Source: Methylobacillus sp.
Lineage (GTDB): Bacteria > Pseudomonadota > Gammaproteobacteria > Burkholderiales > Methylophilaceae
NCBI GenBank assembly: GCA_031277395.1
Contig: JAITML010000004.1
Coordinates: 1-40,347, forward strand
Reading direction: 5' to 3'
DNA length: 40,347 bases
The notes beneath the pieces were generated by a model. It saw only the letters and a program-made list of their open reading frames with translations, did no database searches and had not been told where the DNA came from. How positions within the stretch are numbered: the stretch's first letter is position 1; each line of letters opens with the position of its first letter. The translations under genes were made by a program, and so were the position numbers. Shown here in pieces: positions 24,779 through 32,421 of the stretch.

Positions 24779-25776
24779 ACCACCTTCGCTTTCAGGAGAT
24801 CGTGCATATTCAACGCGCCGACCAATACACCTTGTTCATCCACCACCAGCAGGCCGTTGATTTTGTGCGTTTCCATTATTTCCACCGCCTCGACCGCGAG
24901 CCGGTTGGGAGTAATCGTATGCGGACTGCGGTGCATGACGGTGGTGATTGAAGTCGATGCAACATCCACGCCATTCTCGAACGCGCGGCGCAAATCGCCA
25001 TCCGTGAAAATGCCGACCGGCTTGTTCGCCGCATCGACAATCGCCGTCATGCCCAGCCCCTTGCGCGACATTTCCAGCAGTGCGGGTGCGAGATAAACCT
25101 GCTGCGGCACACTGGGAATATCCGTGCCCGTGCGCATCACGTCGCTCACATGCAGCAGCAGTTGCCGCCCGAGCGCGCCGCCCGGATGCGCGAGCGCAAA
25201 ATCCTCTTCCGAAAATCCATGCGCATCCAGCAAGGCAAGCGCCAGAGCATCGCCCAGCGCAAGCGCCGTCGTTGTGCTGGCCGTGGGCGCGAGACCCAGC
25301 GGACAGGCTTCACGCGCGACCGAGGCATCCAGATGAATATCCGATTCCATGGCGAGCGTGGAGCCGGAATTGCCCGTTATGGCGATCAATTTCGCGCCCA
25401 GGCGTTTCAGCATCGGAATAATCGCAAGCAGTTCGTCGCTTTCACCCGAATGGGAAATCACGAGCACCACATCGTGCGCGGTAATCATGCCGAGATCGCC
25501 GTGACTTGCTTCGCCCGGATGCATGAAAAACGATGGCGTGCCCGTGCTCGCCAAAGTCGAGGCAATTTTGCGGCCGATATGACCGGATTTGCCCATGCCG
25601 CTTACCACAACGCGGCCCCTGCACTGTAGAATAAGCTGCACGGCTTTGGGGAAACTCTCATCCAGACGTTGCGCCAGCGCCTCCACCGCGCGCGCCTCCG
25701 TCAGCAGGACTTCCCGGGCAAGGTCGATAAGGTACGCAGGACTGCGAGGCAGTTGATTTGATATTGGCGCGGTCAT
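24775..25776 (-). CDS. kdsD: Arabinose-5-phosphate isomerase KdsD
   Basis: This 333-residue enzyme converts ribulose-5-phosphate to arabinose-5-phosphate, the first step to Kdo. The SIS domain has VVVSGMGKSGHIGRKIASTL, FFMHPGEASHGDLGM and VLVISHSGESDELL. Two CBS motifs follow, at about residues 205-330, including GIFTDGDLRRAFENG and INGLLVVDEQG. The start at 25776 (MTAPISNQLPRS) is preferred over a frame opening 20 codons earlier. TATACT lies 7 bases before it and no Shine-Dalgarno sequence is visible, so the transcript may be nearly leaderless. It heads the 15-gene minus-strand run and is divergent from thiO. Confidence 0.95.
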   Translation of the reverse strand: MTAPISNQLPRSPAYLIDLAREVLLTEARAVEALAQRLDESFPKAVQLILQCRGRVVVSGMGKSGHIGRKIASTLASTGTPSFFMHPGEASHGDLGMITAHDVVLVISHSGESDELLAIIPMLKRLGAKLIAITGNSGSTLAMESDIHLDASVAREACPLGLAPTASTTTALALGDALALALLDAHGFSEEDFALAHPGGALGRQLLLHVSDVMRTGTDIPSVPQQVYLAPALLEMSRKGLGMTAIVDAANKPVGIFTDGDLRRAFENGVDVASTSITTVMHRSPHTITPNRLAVEAVEIMETHKINGLLVVDEQGVLVGALNMHDLLKAKVV

Positions 25777-25783
25777 AGTCGCC

Positions 25784-25789
25784 AGTATA
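25784..25789 (-). promoter_or_regulatory. Candidate -10 element of the kdsD operon
   Basis: On the minus strand TATACT, one base from consensus, lies 7 bases before the kdsD start codon. The -35 region 17 bases upstream is weak (TTTATT). If used, the mRNA would start within a base or two of the AUG. Confidence 0.35.
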
Positions 25790-25901
25790 AAAGGGTTCGC
25801 CCTATGAATAAAGGACAACAACGAAAATCGGCACAAAATTTGCGTGTGCTGTTTTCTTCCGTATTTGTCACCCAGTAATTAATTGTTTTTATTGATATAA
25901 A

Positions 25902-26903
25902 ATGAAACCCACCATCACCATCATAGGCGCAGGCGCTATCGGCTGCCTCACCGCGCTCACCTTCGCCAGCCACGGCTGGAACGTCACCCTGATTGACCGG
26001 AGCCGCTTGGGCGGCGAAGCCTCATGGGCGGGCGGCGGCATTCTGTTCCCGCTCCTGCCGTGGAATTATCCGGATGAAGTCAACGAGTTCGTATTCGCAG
26101 GTACGTCCCGCTACGCCGCGCTGTGCGCCGAATTGCGCGATACCACCGGCATAGATCCGGAATACAGCGAATGCGGAATGCGGATTTTCCCCGAGTTCGA
26201 CGCGCGCGCGTTGGCGTGGTGCCAGGCACACGGCATTCCGGCGGAATTACAAAATGAAACACTGCTGTTGCCCAAGGTCGCGCAGGCGCGCAATCCCCGG
26301 CTGCTCGCCGCGCTCAAGGCCAGACTGCTCGCGCTGGGCGTGACTTTGCGAGAACACACCGAATTGCTGCCGCTGCAAAGCGAAACCAGACGAATTACCG
26401 CATGGCAAAGCAAAGACGGCCAACGCTTCAGTTCGGATATCTACGTGGTCGCCGCCGGCGCATGGAGCGCTCCGCTGCTGGGCGAATTCGCCGCCGATGT
26501 CCCGATCAAACCCATGCGCGGCCAGATGCTGCTCTACAAGCTGGAATCTCCCGTATTCACCGAAATTCTCTACCGCGAAGATTTCTACCTCGTGCCGCGC
26601 CGCGATGGTCATGTGCTGGCCGGAAGCACGATGGAGGATGTCGGCTTCGACAAATCCGCCACCGTGGAAGCCGGAGAAGCCCTTGCGCGCAAAGCCGCTG
26701 CGCTGCTACCCGCCCTCAAACACGCCCCCATCGTCCAGCACTGGAGCGGCCTGCGCCCCGGCTCCCCTGACAATATTCCCCTGATAGGCCGCCACGCCGG
26801 ATTCGATAATCTCTACCTCAACACCGGCCACTTCCGCTACGGCGTCACAATGGCGCCGGTCAGCGCGGAGCGGTTATTTGAACAGGTTGCCGGGCTAAAC
26901 TGA
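25902..26903 (+). CDS. thiO: Glycine oxidase ThiO-type FAD-dependent amine oxidase
   Basis: This 333-residue flavoenzyme of the DadA/ThiO family has a dinucleotide-binding N-terminus, ITIIGAGAIGCLTALTFA, with the following acidic LIDRSRLGGEASWAGGGILF. KPMRGQMLLYKL and the C-terminal FAD-site motif WSGLRPGSPDNIPLIG then NTGHFRYGVTMAP complete the pattern. ThiO makes iminoglycine from glycine for the thiamine thiazole ring. No other thi gene is in the window, so a different amino-acid oxidase of the same family is possible. No Shine-Dalgarno sequence precedes the ATG; the region before it is AT-rich. It converges on the fusion gene below with a 9-base overlap. Confidence 0.85.
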   Translation: MKPTITIIGAGAIGCLTALTFASHGWNVTLIDRSRLGGEASWAGGGILFPLLPWNYPDEVNEFVFAGTSRYAALCAELRDTTGIDPEYSECGMRIFPEFDARALAWCQAHGIPAELQNETLLLPKVAQARNPRLLAALKARLLALGVTLREHTELLPLQSETRRITAWQSKDGQRFSSDIYVVAAGAWSAPLLGEFAADVPIKPMRGQMLLYKLESPVFTEILYREDFYLVPRRDGHVLAGSTMEDVGFDKSATVEAGEALARKAAALLPALKHAPIVQHWSGLRPGSPDNIPLIGRHAGFDNLYLNTGHFRYGVTMAPVSAERLFEQVAGLN

Positions 26904-28124
26904 AATCACGCGCACCGCAGCCTGTTTGGTGTAAACACTGAAGCACAGATATTCGTATTTCCAGCCATGGCGGGTGACGGCCTCCTGAAAGGCTTTGAAC
27001 TCGTCTTCGCGCCAGTGCTCGTTGCCGAAGTATTCGTCGAACACGAGCACGGAACCGGGCACGATGCGGGGCGCGAGCGCGTCCAGCACGGTTTTGGTGG
27101 AGTTGTAAGTATCGCAATCCACATTGGCGAGGCGCACCGGCTCAGGGTGCGTTTCAAGAAATTCGGGCAAAGTTTGGTCGAACCAGCCGGGGATCAGCTC
27201 GACATTTGACGGAACATCAGGCAGTTCTCCGCGCGTGGTATAGCTGCCTTTGGGTTCGTGGTGCCAGGCTTCGGGCAACCCCTGGAAACTGTCGAATCCG
27301 TAAATTTTTTGCGAGGTGAGTCTGGCCAGCTGGCGTATCGTATTGCCGAAACGCACGCCAAACTCCAACACCAGACCTTGCTGCGGAGCGACATCAAAAG
27401 CGAGCCGGAACGTTTCCATCATGCTGCCGGTGAGCGGCGGCAACGGGTTGCAAGCCGATTTGAAATAATTCCACGCATCCAGTCGCGCATGATCGCGAGC
27501 ATTGCCTTTTTCCAGCGCGCTTGAATACGGCTGCGCCGCATCGTTGCGCTGCATGTGCTCAAGGATAACCGCGAGCATGAAGCGCGCTTCATTGTCCTGC
27601 GGGTCAAGCGCAAGCACGCGCTCAAGATTTTTGATTGCATCCTCACGCTCATACGTGAGCAACAAGGCGTGCTGGTTGAACAGCACGGGCACATAGTTGG
27701 GCGCGCGCGCCAATGCTTTTTTGTAATACGTCTCCGCCTCCGCCAGATCGCCTTTTTCATGCAGCGCGTAACCCATGTTGCCGAGGTATTCGGGATGATC
27801 AGGGCGCTGTTCGAGCGCGCGCTGAATGTAATCAAGCGCGAGTTCGATATTGCCCTGCCGCAACTCGATCACGCCCAGTATGTGCCACGCATCCGGTTGC
27901 TGGGGGATATGCTCGATGATGCGGCGACAGACAGTGGCGGCCTGCGGCAAATTACCCTGCACCAAATGCGCCTGCGCCAAATGCAAAGCATTGGCAAGCT
28001 GCTGTTGCGGAGACGGCGCCGGAGCATGCACACGCGGCCTCGCCGTTTTATTCAGGCAGCAATGCTTGAATTTTTTGCCGCTACCGCACGGGCAAGGCGC
28101 ATTGCGACCGGGAGTGGAGCCCAT
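26895..28124 (-). CDS. Fusion protein: SEC-C zinc motif, TPR repeats and TylF-like methyltransferase
   Basis: This 409-residue protein has three parts. Residues 5-23 are GRNAPCPCGSGKKFKHCC, a SEC-C zinc-binding motif as at the end of SecA. Residues about 40-230 are TPR repeats (for example AWHILGVIELRQGNIELALD, then YLGNMGYALHEKGDLAEAE). Residues about 255-409 resemble TylF/macrocin O-methyltransferases: VLEFGVRFGNTIRQLA, YGFDSFQGLPEAW, ANVDCDTYNSTKTVLDAL and VLVFDEYFGNEHW, with the acidic residues expected to bind the metal. The substrate is unknown. The start at 28124 is chosen because the SEC-C motif begins there and ATG overlaps the lipoprotein stop (TAATG). It is the last gene of the def-to-ntrX run. 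Confidence 0.82.
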   Translation of the reverse strand: MGSTPGRNAPCPCGSGKKFKHCCLNKTARPRVHAPAPSPQQQLANALHLAQAHLVQGNLPQAATVCRRIIEHIPQQPDAWHILGVIELRQGNIELALDYIQRALEQRPDHPEYLGNMGYALHEKGDLAEAETYYKKALARAPNYVPVLFNQHALLLTYEREDAIKNLERVLALDPQDNEARFMLAVILEHMQRNDAAQPYSSALEKGNARDHARLDAWNYFKSACNPLPPLTGSMMETFRLAFDVAPQQGLVLEFGVRFGNTIRQLARLTSQKIYGFDSFQGLPEAWHHEPKGSYTTRGELPDVPSNVELIPGWFDQTLPEFLETHPEPVRLANVDCDTYNSTKTVLDALAPRIVPGSVLVFDEYFGNEHWREDEFKAFQEAVTRHGWKYEYLCFSVYTKQAAVRVISV

Positions 28125-28399
28125 TATTTTGTGCAGCTGAATCGCAAGGTGCGCGCTTGCGTGACCATGTTTTCTTCCTGCGCCAGAATTTCGTAGCCCT
28201 TGGGGCACGCTTGCCGCGCGGCGCTAAAGCACTCCGGCCACTCCTTGAAGCCGCTGCATGAAACTTCCTGGCCATACTGCGCGCCGCTGTATTCTTCAAC
28301 ATTTTTATCGTCGGATTTCGATTTTCCGCCGCCGGAGCCGGAAAGACTACCGCACGCAGTCAGCAAGGTAATGAGGGCAAACAAGATCAGGTTACGCAT
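28124..28399 (-). CDS. Small lipoprotein, function unknown
   Basis: This 91-residue protein starts MRNLILFALITLLTACGSLSG, a lipoprotein signal with lipobox LTAC; Cys17 would be lipidated. A glycine/serine/lysine linker follows, then a short domain with four further cysteines (EVSCSGFKEWPECFSAARQAC and the final FSCTK), spaced to form two disulfides. I do not recognise the family. The start at 28399 is preferred over a TTG five codons earlier. It lies 55 bases after ntrX and overlaps the following fusion gene by one base. Confidence 0.75.
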   Translation of the reverse strand: MRNLILFALITLLTACGSLSGSGGGKSKSDDKNVEEYSGAQYGQEVSCSGFKEWPECFSAARQACPKGYEILAQEENMVTQARTLRFSCTK

Positions 28400-28454
28400 G
28401 ATTTTCAAGTCCAAAAAGTAGGGATGATAAACGAAATTTACACAACGCCGCCGG

Positions 28455-29723
28455 TTACTGCTTGGCGCGGATATTAAGTTGTTTGAGTTTACGGTAGAGG
28501 TGAGTGCGTTCGAGTTCCACGGCTTCAGCGACGCGACTCATGTTGCCGCCGGCTTTGGCGATGTGGTGTTCGAAATAGATGCGTTCGAAGGCGTCGCGCG
28601 CTTCGCGCAGCGAGGTATCGAGGTTGATCGGCAACACAGGCGCAGCCGGTGTTTTGGGTTCTTCCGGTTCCGCAATCTGGCCCAGCACGCGCTGAGCTTC
28701 AGCCAGCGTGATTTTTTCGTCTATGCTGGTGAGCATGAGATTTTTTACGGCAGCTTTCAGTTGCGCCATATTGCCTAGCCAATCGGCATTGCGCATCGCG
28801 TTGAGCGCGGCCACGTCAAATTCCTTGTAATTTGCCTCACCGCTTTCGGCAAGAAAGGTGGCCATCGCCTTGGCCAAATCGGGGATATCCTCGCGATGTT
28901 CCGCAAGCGCAGGAATCGCGAGACTGGCGGCGGAAAGCGTGTGGTACAAAGTCTCGTCGAATTGACCGGCTTGCACCAGTTTCGACAAGCTTTGCGTGGT
29001 GGCGCAGACGATGCGCACATCGTATTTTTCCGCTTTGGCGAGCAACAATTGCAAACCCTTTTGCTCGGTTTTGCCAAGATCGGCCACTTCGGGAATATAG
29101 ATCAAACCTTCACGATATTGCTCCAGAATTTCCAGCGGCGCGGTGGCGAGTTTTTCCGGCTGCGTGAGTTCCAGCCAAGGCGTGTTTTGCCTGTGCAGAA
29201 AGCGCGCGCAGAGTTCCGCGCCGCAGCCGCGCGCACCGGCAAGCAAAAGCGGCACCTTGAGGCTGTCGAGTTGTTCCAGTCGCGCGCGCAGTTCGCTGAT
29301 GGCAACGCTTTTGCACAGGCTCAACAGGTTCACGTCGCTGCGCGGCTGATGCTCGACATGTTTAAGCGCGGCGTTCACCGTTTTCAACAGCTTTTGCAGC
29401 GCGATGGGTTTTTCCAGAAAATCGAATGCGCCTATGCGTGTGGCTTCGACGGCGGTATCTATCGTGCCGTGTCCCGACATCATCACGACCGGCATGGTCA
29501 ACAGGCCGCCGTTGCCCCATTCCTTGAGCAGCGTAATGCCGTCGCAATCCGGCATCCAGATGTCAAGCAGAACGAGATCGGGGCGTTCCTGCTGCCGCCA
29601 ATCACGCGCCTGCGCGGCGTTTTCGGCCAGCCTGACCTGGTAGCCTTCGTCGCTGAGGATGTCACTCAACAATTCGCGGATGCCGACTTCGTCATCCACG
29701 ACCAATACCTGACGCGCGGTCAT
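28455..29723 (-). CDS. ntrX: NtrX-type response regulator with a degenerate AAA+ domain
   Basis: This 422-residue protein has a normal receiver domain: Asp10-Asp11, phospho-acceptor Asp54 in LLDIWMP, and Lys105. The central domain aligns with sigma-54 activators (RIVCATTQSLSKLVQAGQFD, LAIPALAEHREDIPDLA). However, Walker A reads GARGCGAE (163-170) with no lysine, the GAFTGA region is deleted, and Walker B reads LIYIPE (207-212) where LFLDE is expected. ATP hydrolysis and sigma-54 activation are therefore unlikely. A Fis-type helix-turn-helix (MSRVAEAVELERTHLYRKLK) ends the protein. It overlaps ntrY by 4 bases. NtrX proteins lacking GAFTGA are known in alphaproteobacteria; loss of both Walker motifs is more extreme. 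Confidence 0.9.
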   Translation of the reverse strand: MTARQVLVVDDEVGIRELLSDILSDEGYQVRLAENAAQARDWRQQERPDLVLLDIWMPDCDGITLLKEWGNGGLLTMPVVMMSGHGTIDTAVEATRIGAFDFLEKPIALQKLLKTVNAALKHVEHQPRSDVNLLSLCKSVAISELRARLEQLDSLKVPLLLAGARGCGAELCARFLHRQNTPWLELTQPEKLATAPLEILEQYREGLIYIPEVADLGKTEQKGLQLLLAKAEKYDVRIVCATTQSLSKLVQAGQFDETLYHTLSAASLAIPALAEHREDIPDLAKAMATFLAESGEANYKEFDVAALNAMRNADWLGNMAQLKAAVKNLMLTSIDEKITLAEAQRVLGQIAEPEEPKTPAAPVLPINLDTSLREARDAFERIYFEHHIAKAGGNMSRVAEAVELERTHLYRKLKQLNIRAKQ

Positions 29724-31831
29724 GCAGCCTCCTTCACCGGCAAGAATATCGCCACAATGGCGCCGCCCTGCGGTTGGTTTTCTATCCTGATGGTACCTTT
29801 GTGCTCTTCCACAATTTTCTTCACAATGGCAAGTCCAAGCCCGGTGCCATGCCGTTTGGTGGTCATGTAAGGCTCGAAAGCGCGCGTCATAAGTTCCGGC
29901 GGAAAGCCGGGGCCGTTGTCGGAAATTTCCAGTCTGACCATGTCACCTTCAGATGCTATTTTTACACGAATCAGGGAATCCGGTTTGCTTTCCAGCACTT
30001 CCTGCGCATTTTTCAGCAGATTGTGCAGCACCTGCCGCAACATGGTGGCATCACCGTACACCAACGGCAGGTTTTCTTTGGCCTCCAGCTTAATGCGTGA
30101 ACCATGCGCTTCATACAACGCCAACACGTCGCGCACCAGCGTGTTGAAATCCAGCGCGGCCAGATTGAGCGCGGGCGAACGCGCGTATTCGCTGAATTCA
30201 TCGACCATGTTTTTCAGCGCCGAAACTTGACCGACAATGGTTTGCGTCGCGCGTTTGAGCACTTCGGCATCACCGCCTTCGAGTTTGTCGCTGAGCTTGT
30301 GTTCCAGCCGCTCGGCCGACAGCATGATAGGCGTGAGCGGATTTTTTATTTCATGCGCAAGCCGTCGCGCAACCTCACCCCAGGCCGCATCGCGCTGCGC
30401 TTGCAGCAACATGGTCACATCGTCAAACACCACCACATAGCCGCCCTCCGAACCCGTCGGCAAACGAGTTCCGCGCACCAGCAATACCTGCTCGCCGCGC
30501 ACGCCTTCAAACTCGATCTGTTGCTGCCATTCGCCGTCGTCGGCAAATCTCATCAAAATGGTCTGGATCAATGCCGCGAGCGCCGGGCTGTGCGCGAGAC
30601 GTTCCAAGGGCTGCTCCACCATCGTCTCAAGATCAGCGCCCAAAATCTGCGAGGCAGATGGATTGAAGGTACGCACGCGAAAATTCCCGTCAAACGCGAT
30701 CACGCCGGAAGAAAGGTGCGACAAAATAGTCGCGAGGTGTCCACGTGCCGCCTCCACCCGCGCACGGTTGCGCTCCGCCGCCTGACGCGCATCGGAAAGC
30801 TGGCGCGTCATGCTGTTAAACGACTGCACCAGCACGCCCAGTTCATCCTTGCTGCGCACCGGCAACACCTTGCCGAAATCGCCGCTCGCAATCGCACGCG
30901 TGCCCTCCGCCAGCACGCCCAGCGGCGCAGACAAGCGGCGACTCAGCACGAAAGCGAAGGCGAGCGCGGAGAGCATCGCGAGCATAAGCACCAGCGTCAG
31001 CGTCAACGCGAACACCTCCTTGAGCGCGGTACGCGTGACGGAAAGTTCCTGATAATTCTGATACACCGATTGCACTTCCTCCGCCGTTTTAGAAAGCTCG
31101 GTCGGTACCGGTTGCAGCAATTGCAGAATGCGGGTGTCCTCGTGAATTTCGGTGGAATTGACCGGCACCAGCACGCGCAGATACAGCCCCTTGCCGGGGA
31201 TGGGCTCAATGCGGCCATGCATACGCTGACGTGCCTCGTTCAGTTGCGAAATCGTCGGCACCTCCGGCAAAAAACTGGACGCATCGCCGCTGGAATATGC
31301 CACGATGCGCCCTTGCGTTGTAAGCAGCGCGGCATCGCGCACACCGTTGCGTTCGCGCAAATCATTCAGCATCGACAAATGGGAGGCGCTCGGCTGAAAC
31401 GCAAGCGACAGCGCCATGTGCTCGCCTTTTTCCTCCAGATCCGCGAGCAGAATATCCAGCGCATTCTGGCCAAGACGCAAACCGCCGTTGAGCGCGGCTT
31501 CCACTTTTACGTTGAACCACGATTCAATCGAGCGTGTGAGAAAATTGACCGAAACCGCGTACACGATCACGCCGGGAATAAGCGCCATCAGCGCGAACAT
31601 GCCGAGCAGGCGAACCGCGAGACGGCTGCCGATCACCTGCGCGCGAATTTGCCGGTACAGTTTCCACAATTGCTGCGCGAGCAGAAAGATAAAAAATATC
31701 GCAAGCGCCAGATTAAGCGCGAGCAATATCGTGTAATTTTGTCCGGATACAGCCGTGTTCGCGCTCGCGTGCGACAGCATGTAAAGCAAAATCGCGCCAA
31801 ACACGACCGAGACAAAAACGACGTATTTCAT
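29720..31831 (-). CDS. ntrY: Sensor histidine kinase NtrY
   Basis: This 703-residue membrane kinase has two N-terminal hydrophobic spans (about 5-25 and 34-55), a further span near 75-95, then a periplasmic region of about 180 residues ending in another span near 270-295. HAMP (RRLSAPLGVLAEGTRAIASG), PAS (GVIAFDGNFRVRTFNPSASQ), the H-box LAHEIKNPLTPIMLSAERLE and an HATPase domain (EISDNGPGFPPELMTRAFEP and HGTGLGLAIVKKI) follow. All phosphotransfer motifs look intact. It overlaps ntrX (ATGA) and the DUF4390 gene (4 bases). NtrY kinases have been tied to nitrogen and redox signals in relatives; the signal here is unknown. Confidence 0.94.
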   Translation of the reverse strand: MKYVVFVSVVFGAILLYMLSHASANTAVSGQNYTILLALNLALAIFFIFLLAQQLWKLYRQIRAQVIGSRLAVRLLGMFALMALIPGVIVYAVSVNFLTRSIESWFNVKVEAALNGGLRLGQNALDILLADLEEKGEHMALSLAFQPSASHLSMLNDLRERNGVRDAALLTTQGRIVAYSSGDASSFLPEVPTISQLNEARQRMHGRIEPIPGKGLYLRVLVPVNSTEIHEDTRILQLLQPVPTELSKTAEEVQSVYQNYQELSVTRTALKEVFALTLTLVLMLAMLSALAFAFVLSRRLSAPLGVLAEGTRAIASGDFGKVLPVRSKDELGVLVQSFNSMTRQLSDARQAAERNRARVEAARGHLATILSHLSSGVIAFDGNFRVRTFNPSASQILGADLETMVEQPLERLAHSPALAALIQTILMRFADDGEWQQQIEFEGVRGEQVLLVRGTRLPTGSEGGYVVVFDDVTMLLQAQRDAAWGEVARRLAHEIKNPLTPIMLSAERLEHKLSDKLEGGDAEVLKRATQTIVGQVSALKNMVDEFSEYARSPALNLAALDFNTLVRDVLALYEAHGSRIKLEAKENLPLVYGDATMLRQVLHNLLKNAQEVLESKPDSLIRVKIASEGDMVRLEISDNGPGFPPELMTRAFEPYMTTKRHGTGLGLAIVKKIVEEHKGTIRIENQPQGGAIVAIFLPVKEAA

Positions 31832-32421
31832 CGAGAACTATTTGCTAGCGCGCTGAGATCCGGTGTCCAGCGATAACGCTCGGAAACCAGCGTCCACTTT
31901 TCCGAACTTAGCGCCTCAACCTGCAAGGCTTTCGGCAAGCGGGAAGGATCAAGGCGGAAGCGCAGGCTGGCAACGTAATTTTCACCACTTTCAATGTCGG
32001 ATTTTGCAAACACGCTCCAGCCCTGCAAGTGCGACAATTCCTCCATCATATCTTCCAGCGATGCGAAGGATTTCTGGTGCGGACCTTCATTCATGAGATA
32101 TTGACGCGACAGTGCGTGATAGCTCAATTGGATGCGCTGCGTTTTGGTTGTAATCTCTCTGTCGAACCAGTAATCACGCGGTCGCACGAGTTGAAACTCA
32201 ACAAGAAAACTCAATGGAACGCCCTTGTTGAGCGCGTCTTCCATTTCGGCTGAAAAATTGATTTCAAAGTCAGCATTAAGCTGATAATTGTTCTCGGCCG
32301 GAACCAGCTCGGCGCTCTTGACTTCAATGCCTTCCGCTTGCACCTGTGGCGCGAAGCCCAGGGTTATCGCCAGAAGCACGAGTTTAAATTTTTTGCAGCA
32401 ACGCGTAAAAAAATCCATCAT
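31828..32421 (-). CDS. DUF4390 family secreted protein
   Basis: This protein of about 197 residues has a signal peptide, KKFKLVLLAITLGFAPQVQA, cleaved before EGIEV. Its domain contains NYQLNADFEINFSAEMEDALNKG and REITTKTQRIQLSYHALSRQ, the pattern I associate with DUF4390. Two adjacent ATGs (32421 and 32418) are possible starts. Both lie inside the end of rsmB, an overlap of 35-38 bases. It overlaps ntrY by 4 bases. Genes of this family commonly sit directly before ntrY in betaproteobacteria, which hints at a link with NtrY sensing, but no function is established. Confidence 0.83.
   Translation of the reverse strand: MMDFFTRCCKKFKLVLLAITLGFAPQVQAEGIEVKSAELVPAENNYQLNADFEINFSAEMEDALNKGVPLSFLVEFQLVRPRDYWFDREITTKTQRIQLSYHALSRQYLMNEGPHQKSFASLEDMMEELSHLQGWSVFAKSDIESGENYVASLRFRLDPSRLPKALQVEALSSEKWTLVSERYRWTPDLSALANSSR

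Noticed and set aside
25896-25901. TATAAA directly before thiO as its -10 box
   Set aside because: It touches the ATG, so transcription would begin inside the coding sequence and miss the conserved N-terminus; the true promoter must lie elsewhere.
30104-31876. 590-codon plus-strand open frame opposite ntrY
   Set aside because: Composition shadow of ntrY; very rich in Arg, Gln and His, with no recognisable domain.
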